A stretch of 64,000 nucleotides of DNA from Anaerolineae bacterium (GTDB lineage: Bacteria > Chloroflexota > Anaerolineae > 4572-78 > J111): positions 186,001-250,000 of the forward strand of contig JAKLJP010000005.1 of assembly GCA_023151115.1 (NCBI GenBank), given 5' to 3'. How positions within the stretch are numbered: the first letter of the stretch is position 1; every line of letters starts with the position of its first letter. Shown piece after piece: positions 8,474 to 17,711 of the stretch. The notes beneath the pieces are model-generated. The model was given only the letters and a program-made list of their open reading frames with translations, searched no databases and was not told the origin of the DNA. Made by a program: the position numbers and the translations under genes.

Positions 8474-8568
8474 ACACAGAGAGGCACGGAGAAGTCACAG
8501 AGTTTCTCAGAGGAATTTTTAGAACTCTCTGTGTGCCTCTGTGGAGTCTCTGTGTAGCTCTGTGTTCC
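8474..8568. repeat. Composite hairpin repeat of cacagag units
   Basis: The left arm has several degenerate cacagag/ggcacggag units; the right arm has their complements (ctctgtgtgcctctgtgg and similar). GTACAATGAGCAAGAA sits just to the left, nearly the same as a sequence beside the repeat at 48462. Confidence 0.7.
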
Positions 8569-8645
8569 TTTTTGGTTCTGGCTCGGCCAGGTTAGGATAA
8601 ACCAACCCATTTATCCCAGTATGCATCTACCGAGAAAGGATTACT

Positions 8646-8954
8646 ATGTTATCACCAATTGCCAATCAGCCCACGGTTGTTCATCGAACCGTCGCTCATC
8701 GCGGTGAAACCGAAAACATTTATCAGGGCGACGAGTGTTGGGAATTTAACTGTCCACATTGTGATTATCGGGCCAGCTATGTCAGAAGTAACTCCACCCT
8801 CGTCATCGGCAAGCTGACCATCTGGAATGCGGGCGATCCCTCAGCCCGCCATCATAACAGTTTTGCCTCTGAGGAAAAGGAAGAAGCCTGGCTCACACCC
8901 GCCTTGCGCCAACAAATGGAATCTCTTTTGGAAGATGTGAATTTGGATTTTTGA
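8646..8954 (+). CDS. Small protein with CPHC zinc-knuckle motif, unknown function
   Basis: A 102-residue acidic protein; ECWEFNCPHCDYRASYV (about 30-46) carries a CxxC pair, and further His/Cys residues (RHHNSF) may complete a metal site. I recognise no family. It is preceded by gaaagga and followed by a strong terminator, so it appears to be a monocistronic expressed gene. Confidence 0.6.
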   Translation: MLSPIANQPTVVHRTVAHRGETENIYQGDECWEFNCPHCDYRASYVRSNSTLVIGKLTIWNAGDPSARHHNSFASEEKEEAWLTPALRQQMESLLEDVNLDF

Positions 8955-8984
8955 CCGATTTCAAGATAATTTGTCTTGAATACA

Positions 8985-9018
8985 AAAATGCCCTGAAAAT
9001 TCAGGGCATTTTGTTTTT
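8985..9018 (+). terminator. Rho-independent terminator
   Basis: Stem TGCCCTGA/TCAGGGCA with flanking A/T pairs, 4-nt loop, followed by ttttgtttttt. Confidence 0.85.
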
Positions 9019-9065
9019 TCTCTGTTTTCTTTACATCGCCACCAAATGAAGGAGTCAACCCAGCT

Positions 9066-9608
9066 ATGCCAGCCAAGATGCCAGCCTCAGACATCGTGCC
9101 AGAAACTGGTTCTCAGCCAACGCAGAAAGCTTTTAAACCCGCCTCTACCAAAGACCTCTGGTCGGGGGTGGGTATCGGCCTGGGGTGTTTCATCGCCTTT
9201 GCCTTCGGTGGTGCGGCCTGGTTAAATCCGGGCGCGGTGTTGAACGAAATCAATAGTGTAGGGCCGCGGGGTGAATATGTCCTGCCCTTCTTCCTGATCA
9301 TGCTGACGTTTCCGCTCTTTCTTATTGCCGCTGGCTACTTTTTCTGGCAAACCTGGCGCTGGTGGCGCGATACCCGCACCTTTGAACAGGGCAAACAAAA
9401 AACCACCGGGGTGATTACCCAGCTTTGGGTAGACCCGCCCAAAGGAACAGGCAAAAAATATTGCGTGGGCTACCAGTTTAGCGATAGCCATAAAGCTTTT
9501 CAAGAGGTCCACAGCCGAGTCTACAATCGTCTGGCGGTGGGGGAAACTGTCAAGGTGGAGTATGTCCCCGACAAGCCGCAGTTGTCGCGGTTGGACTTGC
9601 GTAAATAA
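9066..9608 (+). CDS. Membrane protein with DUF3592-like domain
   Basis: A 180-residue protein with two transmembrane helices (about 35-55 and 72-95) and a soluble C-terminal half containing GVITQLWVDPPKGTGKKYCVGYQF and LAVGETVKVEYVPDKPQLSRL. The second phrase is typical of DUF3592 proteins. The function is unknown. It is followed 6 bases later by the methyltransferase-like gene. Confidence 0.65.
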   Translation: MPAKMPASDIVPETGSQPTQKAFKPASTKDLWSGVGIGLGCFIAFAFGGAAWLNPGAVLNEINSVGPRGEYVLPFFLIMLTFPLFLIAAGYFFWQTWRWWRDTRTFEQGKQKTTGVITQLWVDPPKGTGKKYCVGYQFSDSHKAFQEVHSRVYNRLAVGETVKVEYVPDKPQLSRLDLRK

Positions 9609-9614
9609 CCAACG

Positions 9615-10310
9615 ATGAGCAAGCGCAAAGACAGAAAGCAAACCGAAGAACTTTTCGAGAGCGTCGCTCAACTTGCCGCAGGGGGACCGCCCGGCTTACC
9701 TCAGACCGGTCACGCCGACGCCCCTATTGCCGACGAGGTTTTGGTTCACTCCAAAGAATTAGCCCCTGTCCTCGTCTCAGCCCCACCGGGGCTGCGCCAA
9801 ATGAAAAAGTTTCGCTTCCAACTGCTGCATCAGTGGATGCTGGCCCATCTTCAACCGGGCCGGGTGGCCGATGTCGGCGGCGGCAAAGGGCTGCTCGCCT
9901 ATCTCCTGCGCCAAAGCGATTGGCCGGCCACTGTCATAGACCCGGTGTCACAAGCTTTACCCACCAAATTCAAAGACTTGACCCGCAACAAGCAAATTCA
10001 TCTGTCCGCCACGGAAACCGTTCCCCGCCTTAACCAAAACTTTGAGCCGGCCATGGCCAGAGATTTTGATATTTTGGTCGCTCTGCACGCGCACGGCTGT
10101 AACATCCAACTGATTGAGACCGCAGCCCAATACAGCCGCCGCTTCGTTATTTTGCCGTGCTGCATTATCCACGAGCCGATTTACCCGCCCCTGGGGATCC
10201 ACTGGCTTCAGTGTGTGGTGGATTACGCCACCCGCGCTGGCTTTAGAGTCCAGCCGTTCCGGTTGAATTTTAAGGGGCAAAATATCGGTTTGTACGGCGT
10301 TCCCGATTGA
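9615..10310 (+). CDS. Class I SAM-dependent methyltransferase-like protein
   Basis: A 231-residue protein. GRVADVGGGKGLLAYLL (about 80-96) is a SAM-binding motif I, VIDPVS the acidic motif II, and DILVALHAHG the motif IV region. ILPCCIIHEP (about 180-189) recalls the LPCC signature of METTL25/TRMT13-type methyltransferases. The substrate is unknown. It begins 6 bases after the DUF3592-like gene and is probably co-transcribed. Confidence 0.7.
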   Translation: MSKRKDRKQTEELFESVAQLAAGGPPGLPQTGHADAPIADEVLVHSKELAPVLVSAPPGLRQMKKFRFQLLHQWMLAHLQPGRVADVGGGKGLLAYLLRQSDWPATVIDPVSQALPTKFKDLTRNKQIHLSATETVPRLNQNFEPAMARDFDILVALHAHGCNIQLIETAAQYSRRFVILPCCIIHEPIYPPLGIHWLQCVVDYATRAGFRVQPFRLNFKGQNIGLYGVPD

Positions 10311-10324
10311 TAGCCTGGGACAAT

Positions 10325-11317
10325 TTACTCTTTGCGCCGTTCCGCCCCGCAAGCGTGGCAGAAGTGGGCATCATCGCGCAGGGCTGTGCCGCAGCGATAA
10401 CAAAATTTACTGGACAGACTGACCGCCGTCGGCGAAGCCACCGGCGCTGACGCCTCGACCCGTTTGGCCGTTCTTTTGGGCCGCCGCGCCACCGGCCTGA
10501 TTTTTGCCGGCGCCGCTTTTTTGGACCACCCCCAGTACCCTGCTACGCCCAGCAGCAACGCCACCCCAATCCCGATCAAAGTGTAGCCCAGAGTCAAGTT
10601 TTCATTGGCCAGTGGCGGTGTAGCCGACGCTGCCGGCGCGACCGGCAAATCGGCGGCGTGCTCGGCAGGAGGGCCCGCCAGATTTTGAGCGGATAAGGTG
10701 TCACTGGAGCGGCTGTAGTTAGCCGTGAGGGTAAAGGTTTCGTTGAGGGCTAATCCTGCCACTTCCACCACCCGATACGTCAAGCCATCGCCGCCAACAA
10801 AGGTTGAGGCGGGCTGAGGGGTCAAGGTAAATTTCTCTGTCTGAAATGGCTCCTGTACCTGAAAGGTTACTTTTTCAGCCGGGTAGGAGGCCACTCCCTC
10901 AAACTTTAACTGTCGCTCCGCCCCCTGTTTGGTCAAAAGCGAGGCATCATAATATTCAAATTGAATTCGAGGGACCGGCGTGGAAAAGGTCAACAGCAGG
11001 CTGTTATTCTCACGCTGCAACTGGATGGCGTCTGGGCTGACCTCCACCAGCACGCCCTCGCGCTCCACAGCCACCACGTGCATGCTTTCCACCGACCCCG
11101 GCAGCCGAAAGGTCACTTGGGCGGGCAAGGCGGCGGTGGGGGCCAATTCTGCACGATAGATGACCAATGTTTCCGGACGGTCGAACTCAGGCCATAGCTC
11201 AACCTCCAGACTCTTCAACGCGATGGGGGTTGATTGGGCTGCGGCCGTCGCCCCGATAACCCCAAAAAAGCCAAGCAGCAACACTGCTGCCTGCAACAGT
11301 TTCCACGTTTTACCCAT
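10325..11317 (-). CDS. Exported, membrane-anchored protein with C-terminal zinc ribbon
   Basis: Starting at the ATG of MGKTWKLLQAAVLLLG gives a normal signal peptide (about 1-29), a beta-rich extracytoplasmic domain, a Pro/Ala-rich linker, a transmembrane helix (LTLGYTLIGIGVALLLGVAGYWGW) and a basic cytoplasmic tail ending in CYRCGTALRDDAHFCHACG, a zinc ribbon. A GTG 30 codons upstream would keep the frame, but that stretch is made of a hairpin repeat and would spoil the signal peptide. The function is unknown. Confidence 0.7.
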   Translation of the reverse strand: MGKTWKLLQAAVLLLGFFGVIGATAAAQSTPIALKSLEVELWPEFDRPETLVIYRAELAPTAALPAQVTFRLPGSVESMHVVAVEREGVLVEVSPDAIQLQRENNSLLLTFSTPVPRIQFEYYDASLLTKQGAERQLKFEGVASYPAEKVTFQVQEPFQTEKFTLTPQPASTFVGGDGLTYRVVEVAGLALNETFTLTANYSRSSDTLSAQNLAGPPAEHAADLPVAPAASATPPLANENLTLGYTLIGIGVALLLGVAGYWGWSKKAAPAKIRPVARRPKRTAKRVEASAPVASPTAVSLSSKFCYRCGTALRDDAHFCHACGAERRKE

Positions 11318-11367
11318 CTTTTTCACCGTAAGCAGCCTCGACAAGGATTTAGGCAGCAAATAACTCG

Positions 11368-11426
11368 GGGAGATTGGAGATTGGAGATTATTAATCTGAA
11401 TCTCCACGCAAAGCGTCTAATCTCCT
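11368..11426. repeat. Composite hairpin repeat of ggagatt units
   Basis: Three ggagatt units face taatctgaatctcc and ctaatctcc. The right arm contains CGCAAAGCGTCTAATCTCC, also present in the infC-rpmI repeat. Apart from this and the promoter below, the 330-base gap holds nothing I recognise. Confidence 0.7.
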
Positions 11427-11533
11427 CTTTAATCCACAACTCTTAAGAATAGCTCACGCTCCGATTGTACTGCAAAAATTGTTGGGGGCAAGGAAGCAAC
11501 AGGCGCAAAGGCCAACTTACCCCCAATATCCCA

Positions 11534-11562
11534 TTGAGTCCCACCCCAAGCTATGTTATAGT
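11534..11562 (+). promoter_or_regulatory. Putative promoter of the metzincin gene
   Basis: TTGAGT (11534-11539), 17-bp spacer, TATAGT (11557-11562), about 88 bases before the coding start. Confidence 0.5.
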
Positions 11563-11649
11563 GAGTTTAGGTTTTAACCTGCACCTTAAAATAATGATTT
11601 CGTCTCATTCGCCGCCGGCTTTGCGCCGGATACGAGTGGTTGACCCTTA

Positions 11650-14322
11650 ATGATGAAACAACAACCTCCGGCCAAAAAACCCTCGGACCCTCGCCAGGCG
11701 CGGGCCGAAAGATGGCTGGCCTCAGCCATGAACAGCCCTCACCAGCGCCCCTTGATGCCTCTGGAACCTGAACGTTCTGCCGCTCCCTATTTGGTCGGGG
11801 GATTTTTGTTATTACAAATTATTGCGCTGCTGGCCGCTTTACTGATTCTGCTTCCCAGCCAGCCAGCCACTCCACAGCCGGTAGGGGTTATCTTGCCAAC
11901 TCCTACCCTTACCGTCCCAATCCAGACCATCTTACCGCCACCATCTACCCCGACTCCTCCAACCCTCCAACCCTCCAGCCCTCCAACCTCCCAACTTCCC
12001 AACCTTCCAACCCTCCAGCCTTCCACCCCTCCAACTCTCCCCCCTCCCCCCATTTCCCTGAAACTACGTGGCGTCGAAATCACCCAGGGCATCCAGGTTT
12101 TTAATGAACCGGAGTTATCCCCCTGTCAGCCCGACCCATATCATCCGGCCCATATTTTCTGCAATAATTCCATTCCTTTAGTCGCCGGGCGGCATACCCT
12201 GGTCCGAGTCTACCCTTCCTGTGGCGATACCTGTCCCGGCGGCGATGTCATCGTGCGACTGCGCCTGCTCAAAGATGGACAGGAACAGGCTAACCTGACC
12301 CGTCTCCTGCCTGCGGCTACTTTGCAGCGGCTTAATTCGCTGACCCTGCCCAATCTGCGCCAGAGTCTCGATAACTCGATCAACTTTGAATTTTTTCCAC
12401 CGCCGGCCTGGATGACCGGACAAATAACCTTTGTGCTTGAAACCCTGCCCCAAGACCAACCCGATCAAGCGTCTGTCACCTTAACCCTGACCAAAGATTT
12501 TGCCACCCGCAAATCTCTGCGGATCGCCTACTTGCCCATTGCCTACCAAGGGGTGACGCCCCCCGACATGCCGGGGATTGATTACTGGCTGCTCCGCATG
12601 TACCCCGTCCCCGGCGTTGAATATTACCGTCTGCCCGTGCCCGACCTGACCTGGCAAGGTGAGCTGAGCAAAGGCGAAATCCTGCGCCAACTGCTGCATA
12701 CCTATTGGCTTTACACCCAAAGCCAGCCCGCCGATTCCTGGCCCGACCAGCTTTTTGGCTGGCTGCCTCAGGAATTTTACAATGGCGGCGCGGCCGACCC
12801 GGCCTGGTGCCCCAACTGCGCCGGGCCGCACTCTGGCCGGGTTGCCTTTGGCGGGCTGCGGCCCGAACAGGACATCGGCGGGCCGCGGGTGCTGGTCCAC
12901 GAAATTGCTCATAACCTGGGCGCGCAGCATGCCTGGTCGCCCACCCAACGCGAAGACGCCGCCTGCTTCAAAGCCGAGGGGGCGGACATCTGGGTTGACC
13001 CTGACTGGCCCTACCTGCAAACGCCCCACACCCAGGAGGTGGGGCTTGATCTCTACAGCAATCCCCCTATCGTTTATCCCGCCTCCGCCTATGATGTGAT
13101 GGCCTACTGTGCCCAACCCTGGATTTCGCCCCATACCTACTACAAAATTTTCAACAGCCCACTGTTGCAGCCCAACCCTATCGCCGCGCCACTAACCAGT
13201 ATCCAGCCGCCGGCAGAGAGCGGTCAGACCGGCGTTTTATTGGTCAGCGGCTTTATCAATCCCGACGGCACAGTGACCGAGCCGGAAGTGCTGCGCCTGG
13301 AAAGCAGCAGTTTTAGCAGCGCCGCCGGTCTCAATCCACCCCGTGGGGATGATTATTGTCTCGACGTGCAGGCCGCCGACCAGTCCACCCTGGCCCACCA
13401 CTGCTTTGATGTGGGCTTCACCGATGTTGAAACCGGTCTGCCCACCACCGAACCCAGCCCGTTTTTCTTCACCGTCAACCAGATTGACCCCCAGGCCGCT
13501 GCCAAAATTACGGTCAGCAAAAATGACGCGCCGCTGCTCACCTTAACCCCCAGCAACCACGCCCCCAGCCTAACCGTTCTCTCGCCCAACGGCGGCGAAA
13601 ATCTGGCGGGCCAGCAAACCATCGTCTGGGAAGCAGCCGACGCCGACGGCGACGACCTCTTTTTCGACCTCCTTTTCAGCCCCGACCTGGGCCAAAGCTG
13701 GCTGCCGCTGGCGGTGCGTCTCGGCCTAACCAGCTACACCTTTGATGCCGGCCAACTGCCCTCCACTCATGAAGGTCTGGTGCGGGTCATTGCCAGCGAT
13801 AGTTTCAACACGACGCTGGATGAGTCAGACTCGCCTTTCTCGATTGATTCGGGCTGCGAGGCCCTTCAAAATTGCCAGACCCCCGATGAAACTGAGCCAT
13901 CCTTGCCCCCCACAGCAGGTTTCAGTTTGCAGGGGCCAGCGACCGTTCAACCCAACCAAATTTTTGAGGTTTCAATCGTGGCTCATGGTCTCACTGAGCC
14001 GGGGCTGTTCGGGGCGCAGTTCCAACTCCAGGTTGACCCGGCCCTGGCGCGGGTCAAAAATCTGCAACTGCACCCCGCTTTGAGTCTGGTTGTGGTGCAG
14101 TCTATCCAAAATGACAGCGGGCAGGTCACAGTCGTTGCCAGCCGCCAGGGCCAAACTCCTGCCCTGACCGGCGATGTCACCCTGGCGACCCTCACCCTGA
14201 CGGCGCAAGCCGAGGGTCAGCTTACCCTCACCCTCAGCGAGCTCATCGCCGGTACGCCGGATGGGTCGAAGCTTGACTTGCCCATAACACCCGATTTATC
14301 CCTCCGCATTTCCCACAATTGA
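11650..14322 (+). CDS. Membrane-anchored metzincin metalloprotease with cohesin-like domain
   Basis: An 890-residue protein: cytoplasmic N-terminus, one transmembrane helix (about 46-68), a Pro/Thr-rich stalk (about 75-136), a catalytic domain with HEIAHNLGAQH (H417) matching HExxHxxGxxH, and a Met-turn DVMAYC (M484). An Ig/fibronectin-like region follows (LTVLSPNGGENLAGQQTIVWEA), then a C-terminal beta-sandwich (about 755-885; PATVQPNQIFEVSIVAHGL, GAQFQLQVDPALARVKNL) of cohesin type. Likely a surface protease; the cohesin fold may hold dockerin-like partners. The stalk is encoded by a ccaaccctcc repeat tract like the genome's intergenic repeats. Substrate unknown. Confidence 0.82.
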   Translation: MMKQQPPAKKPSDPRQARAERWLASAMNSPHQRPLMPLEPERSAAPYLVGGFLLLQIIALLAALLILLPSQPATPQPVGVILPTPTLTVPIQTILPPPSTPTPPTLQPSSPPTSQLPNLPTLQPSTPPTLPPPPISLKLRGVEITQGIQVFNEPELSPCQPDPYHPAHIFCNNSIPLVAGRHTLVRVYPSCGDTCPGGDVIVRLRLLKDGQEQANLTRLLPAATLQRLNSLTLPNLRQSLDNSINFEFFPPPAWMTGQITFVLETLPQDQPDQASVTLTLTKDFATRKSLRIAYLPIAYQGVTPPDMPGIDYWLLRMYPVPGVEYYRLPVPDLTWQGELSKGEILRQLLHTYWLYTQSQPADSWPDQLFGWLPQEFYNGGAADPAWCPNCAGPHSGRVAFGGLRPEQDIGGPRVLVHEIAHNLGAQHAWSPTQREDAACFKAEGADIWVDPDWPYLQTPHTQEVGLDLYSNPPIVYPASAYDVMAYCAQPWISPHTYYKIFNSPLLQPNPIAAPLTSIQPPAESGQTGVLLVSGFINPDGTVTEPEVLRLESSSFSSAAGLNPPRGDDYCLDVQAADQSTLAHHCFDVGFTDVETGLPTTEPSPFFFTVNQIDPQAAAKITVSKNDAPLLTLTPSNHAPSLTVLSPNGGENLAGQQTIVWEAADADGDDLFFDLLFSPDLGQSWLPLAVRLGLTSYTFDAGQLPSTHEGLVRVIASDSFNTTLDESDSPFSIDSGCEALQNCQTPDETEPSLPPTAGFSLQGPATVQPNQIFEVSIVAHGLTEPGLFGAQFQLQVDPALARVKNLQLHPALSLVVVQSIQNDSGQVTVVASRQGQTPALTGDVTLATLTLTAQAEGQLTLTLSELIAGTPDGSKLDLPITPDLSLRISHN
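11950..12052 (+). repeat. ccaaccctcc tandem repeats inside the protease stalk
   Basis: Degenerate tandem units (ccaaccctcc, ccagccttcc, ccaacttccc) encode PPTLQPSSPPTSQLPNLPTL. They are complementary in type to the ggttggaagg units at 52109-52170. Confidence 0.65.
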
Positions 14323-14488
14323 AGCGCGGCCACAATAGTGGTAAAATAGAGTTCCTCAGATGAGTTTTTGGTCCCATGGGTTGCGTGTTGCCCACAAGTC
14401 AAATGAACGGAAGACGCAAGACGAGGCTGATGCAAAGATTCATCTGAATATCTATCCAACCATTTAAGAAACTGAGACAGCCACCGCG

Positions 14489-16651
14489 ATGTGGATTCTG
14501 CCCAAAAATTTAGCCGAAGTTAACCCAGTTCTGGCGGCGCTGAAGCCCATTCCCTACTTTTTTTCCCGGCCCGTTCGTATTTTCCAATCCTACCGCTCCA
14601 GTTACCTGCAAACAGACCTGCTGGCCGGGTTAACCGTAGGGGTGGTGCTGCTGCCACAGGCAATTGTGTTTGCTATCCTGGCCGGGCTGCCGCCGCAAAT
14701 GGGCCTTTATTCGGCGATTGTGGCGGCCATTGTCGGCGCGTTGTGGGGGTCTTCCAATCACCTGCACAGTGGACCGACCAACACCGCCTCCATTTTGGTG
14801 CTGTCCACCCTGCTGCCGATTGCCGCGGCCGGCTCGCCCGAATATATGGCCGCCGCCGGTCTGCTGGCGGTCATGGTCGGTTTGTTTCGTTTGATAATGG
14901 GTCTGGCCCGCCTGGGCATGCTGGTCACTTTTGTGTCCGACTCGGTCATCATCGGCTTTACCGCCGGCGCCGGGGTGCTGATTGCTGTGGGGGAGCTGCG
15001 TTCGCTGCTGCGGCTGGAGGCTGGCTCCAAATCCGGTCTGCTCGATACCCTCAATAATATTGCTATGAACCTGGCGGATACTCACTTTCTCAGCCTGGCC
15101 CTGGGTTTGAGCACCCTGGCAATCATTCTGTTATTACGGCGCTTTTATCCCAAGTGGCCGGGCCAGCTTCTCGCGCTCGCCACTGCCGCCGGAGTAGTGG
15201 CGCTGTTTGGATTGGATCAGGCCGGGGTCAACATCATCGGCGACCTGCCGAGCAGCCTCCCTCCCCTGGCCGATTTGCCCTTAACCAATGTCCAACTGAT
15301 CGGCGATTTATCGGTGGGGGCGCTGGCAGTCGCCGCGATTGGCCTGGTCGAAGCTACCTCCATTGCCCGCTCGATAGCCACGCAGTCCGGCCAGCGCCTG
15401 GACAGCAACCAGGAATTTATCGGGCAAGGACTGGCTAACATCGCCTGTGGCTTTTTGTCGGGCCATGCCTGCTCCGGCTCCTTCAACCGCTCAGCCCTCA
15501 ATTACGAGGCCAAAGCCCAAACGCCGCTGGCCAGCGTTTTTTCCGGCCTCTTTGTTCTGGTGGCTATGTTGGTCCTCTCGCCGCTGGCCGCCTACATCCC
15601 CCGGGCAGCCCTCTCCGCCCTGCTCCTGTTAGCTGCTTATGGCATGATTGACCGCAAAGAGATGGGCCGTCTCTGGCGCGGGGCGCGAGGCGACGCTTTG
15701 ATTATGATTGTGACCCTGCTGGCAACCCTGTTTCTGCCGCTTCAATTTGCCGTACTCAGCGGCATCCTGATGTCGCTGACTTATTATATCATGAAAACCA
15801 GCACCCCTCGCGTCATCAGCGTGTTGCCCGACGATACCTTTAAACACTTTGCTTACCAACCCCACAAGCCCCAATGCTGCCAGCTGGGTATCATCAAAAT
15901 TTCCGGCGACTTGTACTTTGGAGCGATTAATCATGTCGAAGAAGTGCTCCGGCAAACGATGGCCCGCAACCCCCGCCAGCGTTTTTTGTTGCTGCGGCTG
16001 CACGGCGTTAACCATTGCGATATCAGCGGCATCCACATGCTGGAATCATTGCTGCGTACCTGTCGTGAACAGGGTGGCGACCTGTTTTTGATGAAAGTCC
16101 AGCGGCCCGTCCTCGGCTTGATGGAAGCGACCGGCTTTGTAGATCAGGTGGGCCGAGATCACTTTTTGTCGGAAGACCAGGCTATCGAGCACCTTTTCTA
16201 CAAAGTGCTTGACCCGGCCATTTGCATTTATGAGTGTGAGGCGCGCGCCTTTAAAGAGTGCCAGAATCTGCCCAAGCGTTCCAGCGATGAGATTATCCCC
16301 CTACCGCTGCTCGCCATGCCCGCCAACGGCGTAGCCGACATTTCGCCCCAAGATTTGTGGAGTGAACTGATGCGCAGCCCGACCCCACCGCTGGTGATTG
16401 ACGTGCGCGAGCCGCGCGAGTTTGAGCAAGGCCACATTCCCCAGGCGAAACTCATCCCCCTCCCCAAGCTGGTGTCCGAAGCACCCGCTTTACCCTATGA
16501 CCGCGACATTGTGGTGGTCTGTCGGGGCGGGCGGCGCAGCCAGCGAGCCGCGTACCTGTTGCAACAGAAAAACGGCTCAAAGGTGCGGGTGCTCAAGGGC
16601 GGCATGCTGGCCTGGGAAGCGGCCAAGCTGCTTGAGGCAGTTGATAGATAA
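14489..16651 (+). CDS. SulP-family anion transporter with STAS and C-terminal rhodanese domains
   Basis: A 720-residue protein. The SulP core spans about 25-430 (DLLAGLTVGVVLLPQAIVFAILAGLPPQMGLYSAI; GHACSGSFNRSALN). A STAS domain covers about 455-565 (DLYFGAINHVEEVL, CDISGIHMLESLLR). A rhodanese domain covers about 615-715 with LVIDVREPREFEQGHIPQA and the active loop CRGGRRSQ (C678). SulP proteins carry sulfate or bicarbonate; a fused rhodanese points to sulfur handling, sulfate or thiosulfate being plausible substrates. It is followed 20 bases later by glpX. Confidence 0.9.
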   Translation: MWILPKNLAEVNPVLAALKPIPYFFSRPVRIFQSYRSSYLQTDLLAGLTVGVVLLPQAIVFAILAGLPPQMGLYSAIVAAIVGALWGSSNHLHSGPTNTASILVLSTLLPIAAAGSPEYMAAAGLLAVMVGLFRLIMGLARLGMLVTFVSDSVIIGFTAGAGVLIAVGELRSLLRLEAGSKSGLLDTLNNIAMNLADTHFLSLALGLSTLAIILLLRRFYPKWPGQLLALATAAGVVALFGLDQAGVNIIGDLPSSLPPLADLPLTNVQLIGDLSVGALAVAAIGLVEATSIARSIATQSGQRLDSNQEFIGQGLANIACGFLSGHACSGSFNRSALNYEAKAQTPLASVFSGLFVLVAMLVLSPLAAYIPRAALSALLLLAAYGMIDRKEMGRLWRGARGDALIMIVTLLATLFLPLQFAVLSGILMSLTYYIMKTSTPRVISVLPDDTFKHFAYQPHKPQCCQLGIIKISGDLYFGAINHVEEVLRQTMARNPRQRFLLLRLHGVNHCDISGIHMLESLLRTCREQGGDLFLMKVQRPVLGLMEATGFVDQVGRDHFLSEDQAIEHLFYKVLDPAICIYECEARAFKECQNLPKRSSDEIIPLPLLAMPANGVADISPQDLWSELMRSPTPPLVIDVREPREFEQGHIPQAKLIPLPKLVSEAPALPYDRDIVVVCRGGRRSQRAAYLLQQKNGSKVRVLKGGMLAWEAAKLLEAVDR

Positions 16652-16671
16652 AGCATCTTCAGGAGATGGAA

Positions 16672-17637
16672 ATGAGTCAATTCTCTACCCGCCATATCGG
16701 CCTTGATTTGGTCCGCGTGACCGAAGCGACCGCTCTGGCCGCCGGCCGCTGGCTGGGGCTGGGCAACCGGAAAGAAGCCCATCGCACCGCTACCGAGGCC
16801 ATGGCCCAGGCGCTGCAAATGGCTGACATCGCCGGGCATATCGTCGTGGGGGAAGAGGGCCGGTTGGGCGAGCATACGCCGCTGGATACGGGCCAGCCTA
16901 TTGGCACCGGCCATGGCCCGGAGATGGACGTTTTGGTAGACCCGATTGACGGGACCGAATCGGTGGTGCGAGGCTACCCCGGTGCGATTTCGGTGGTCTG
17001 CGTAGCCCCGCGCGGCTCGATGTGGGCGCCCACCCCGGCCATTTATATGGAAAAGATTGTGGTGGATCGAGAAGTGGCCGACTTTTTGGTGCCGGAATGT
17101 ATGGACGCCCCGGCGGCCTGGACGCTGGCTTTGATTGCCCGCGCCAAAAATAAAGCCGTGCGTGATTTGCAAGTGATTGTGCTGGACCGGCCTCGCCACC
17201 AAAATCTCATCGAAGAGATTCGCACCGCCGGGGCGCGGGTGCTCCTGCGCTCCGATGGCGATACCGCCGGAGCGTTAGTGACCGCGACCACCGGCCTGGG
17301 GGCCGATGTGTTGATGGGCATCGGCGGCGTGCCGGAAGGCGTTGCCGCTGCTTGTGCGGTCAAGGCCCTACGCGGTGGCATGTTGGGCCGGCTGGCCCCG
17401 CAGAGCGAGGAAGAACGAGCAGCCATTGAGGCCGCCGGCCTGGATGTCAGGCAGGTGCTCACCTGCAATCAACTGGTCTCGACAGACCAGATTGTTTTTG
17501 CGGCCACCGGCGTTACCGATGGCCCCTTGCTGGGCGGGGTTGAGTACCATGGACACATGGCCAAAACCCACTCACTGATGATTCGCAGCGAAACCGCCGT
17601 GCGCCGGATTATTCATGCGGAATATTACCTTGAGTAG
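16672..17637 (+). CDS. glpX: Class II fructose-1,6-bisphosphatase GlpX
   Basis: A 321-residue protein starting MSQFSTRHIGLDLVRVTEA, behind aggaga. GEEGRLGEH, DVLVDPIDGTESVVRGYPGA and GIGGVPEGVAAACAVKALRGGM are the metal- and phosphate-binding motifs of the GlpX family. It hydrolyses fructose 1,6-bisphosphate in gluconeogenesis, and some members also use sedoheptulose bisphosphate. An in-frame ATG two codons upstream is possible but less well placed. Confidence 0.92.
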   Translation: MSQFSTRHIGLDLVRVTEATALAAGRWLGLGNRKEAHRTATEAMAQALQMADIAGHIVVGEEGRLGEHTPLDTGQPIGTGHGPEMDVLVDPIDGTESVVRGYPGAISVVCVAPRGSMWAPTPAIYMEKIVVDREVADFLVPECMDAPAAWTLALIARAKNKAVRDLQVIVLDRPRHQNLIEEIRTAGARVLLRSDGDTAGALVTATTGLGADVLMGIGGVPEGVAAACAVKALRGGMLGRLAPQSEEERAAIEAAGLDVRQVLTCNQLVSTDQIVFAATGVTDGPLLGGVEYHGHMAKTHSLMIRSETAVRRIIHAEYYLE

Positions 17638-17674
17638 CGCGGGTAACAAGCCCTTGAAAGAACAAATTTTAAAC

Positions 17675-17704
17675 TTGACGAATCTAACCGATTCATGCTA
17701 TATT
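17675..17704 (+). promoter_or_regulatory. Promoter of infC-rpmI-rplT
   Basis: TTGACG (17675-17680), 18-bp spacer, TATATT (17699-17704). About 125 bases of structured leader follow before infC. Confidence 0.65.
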
Positions 17705-17711
17705 ATAGCGT

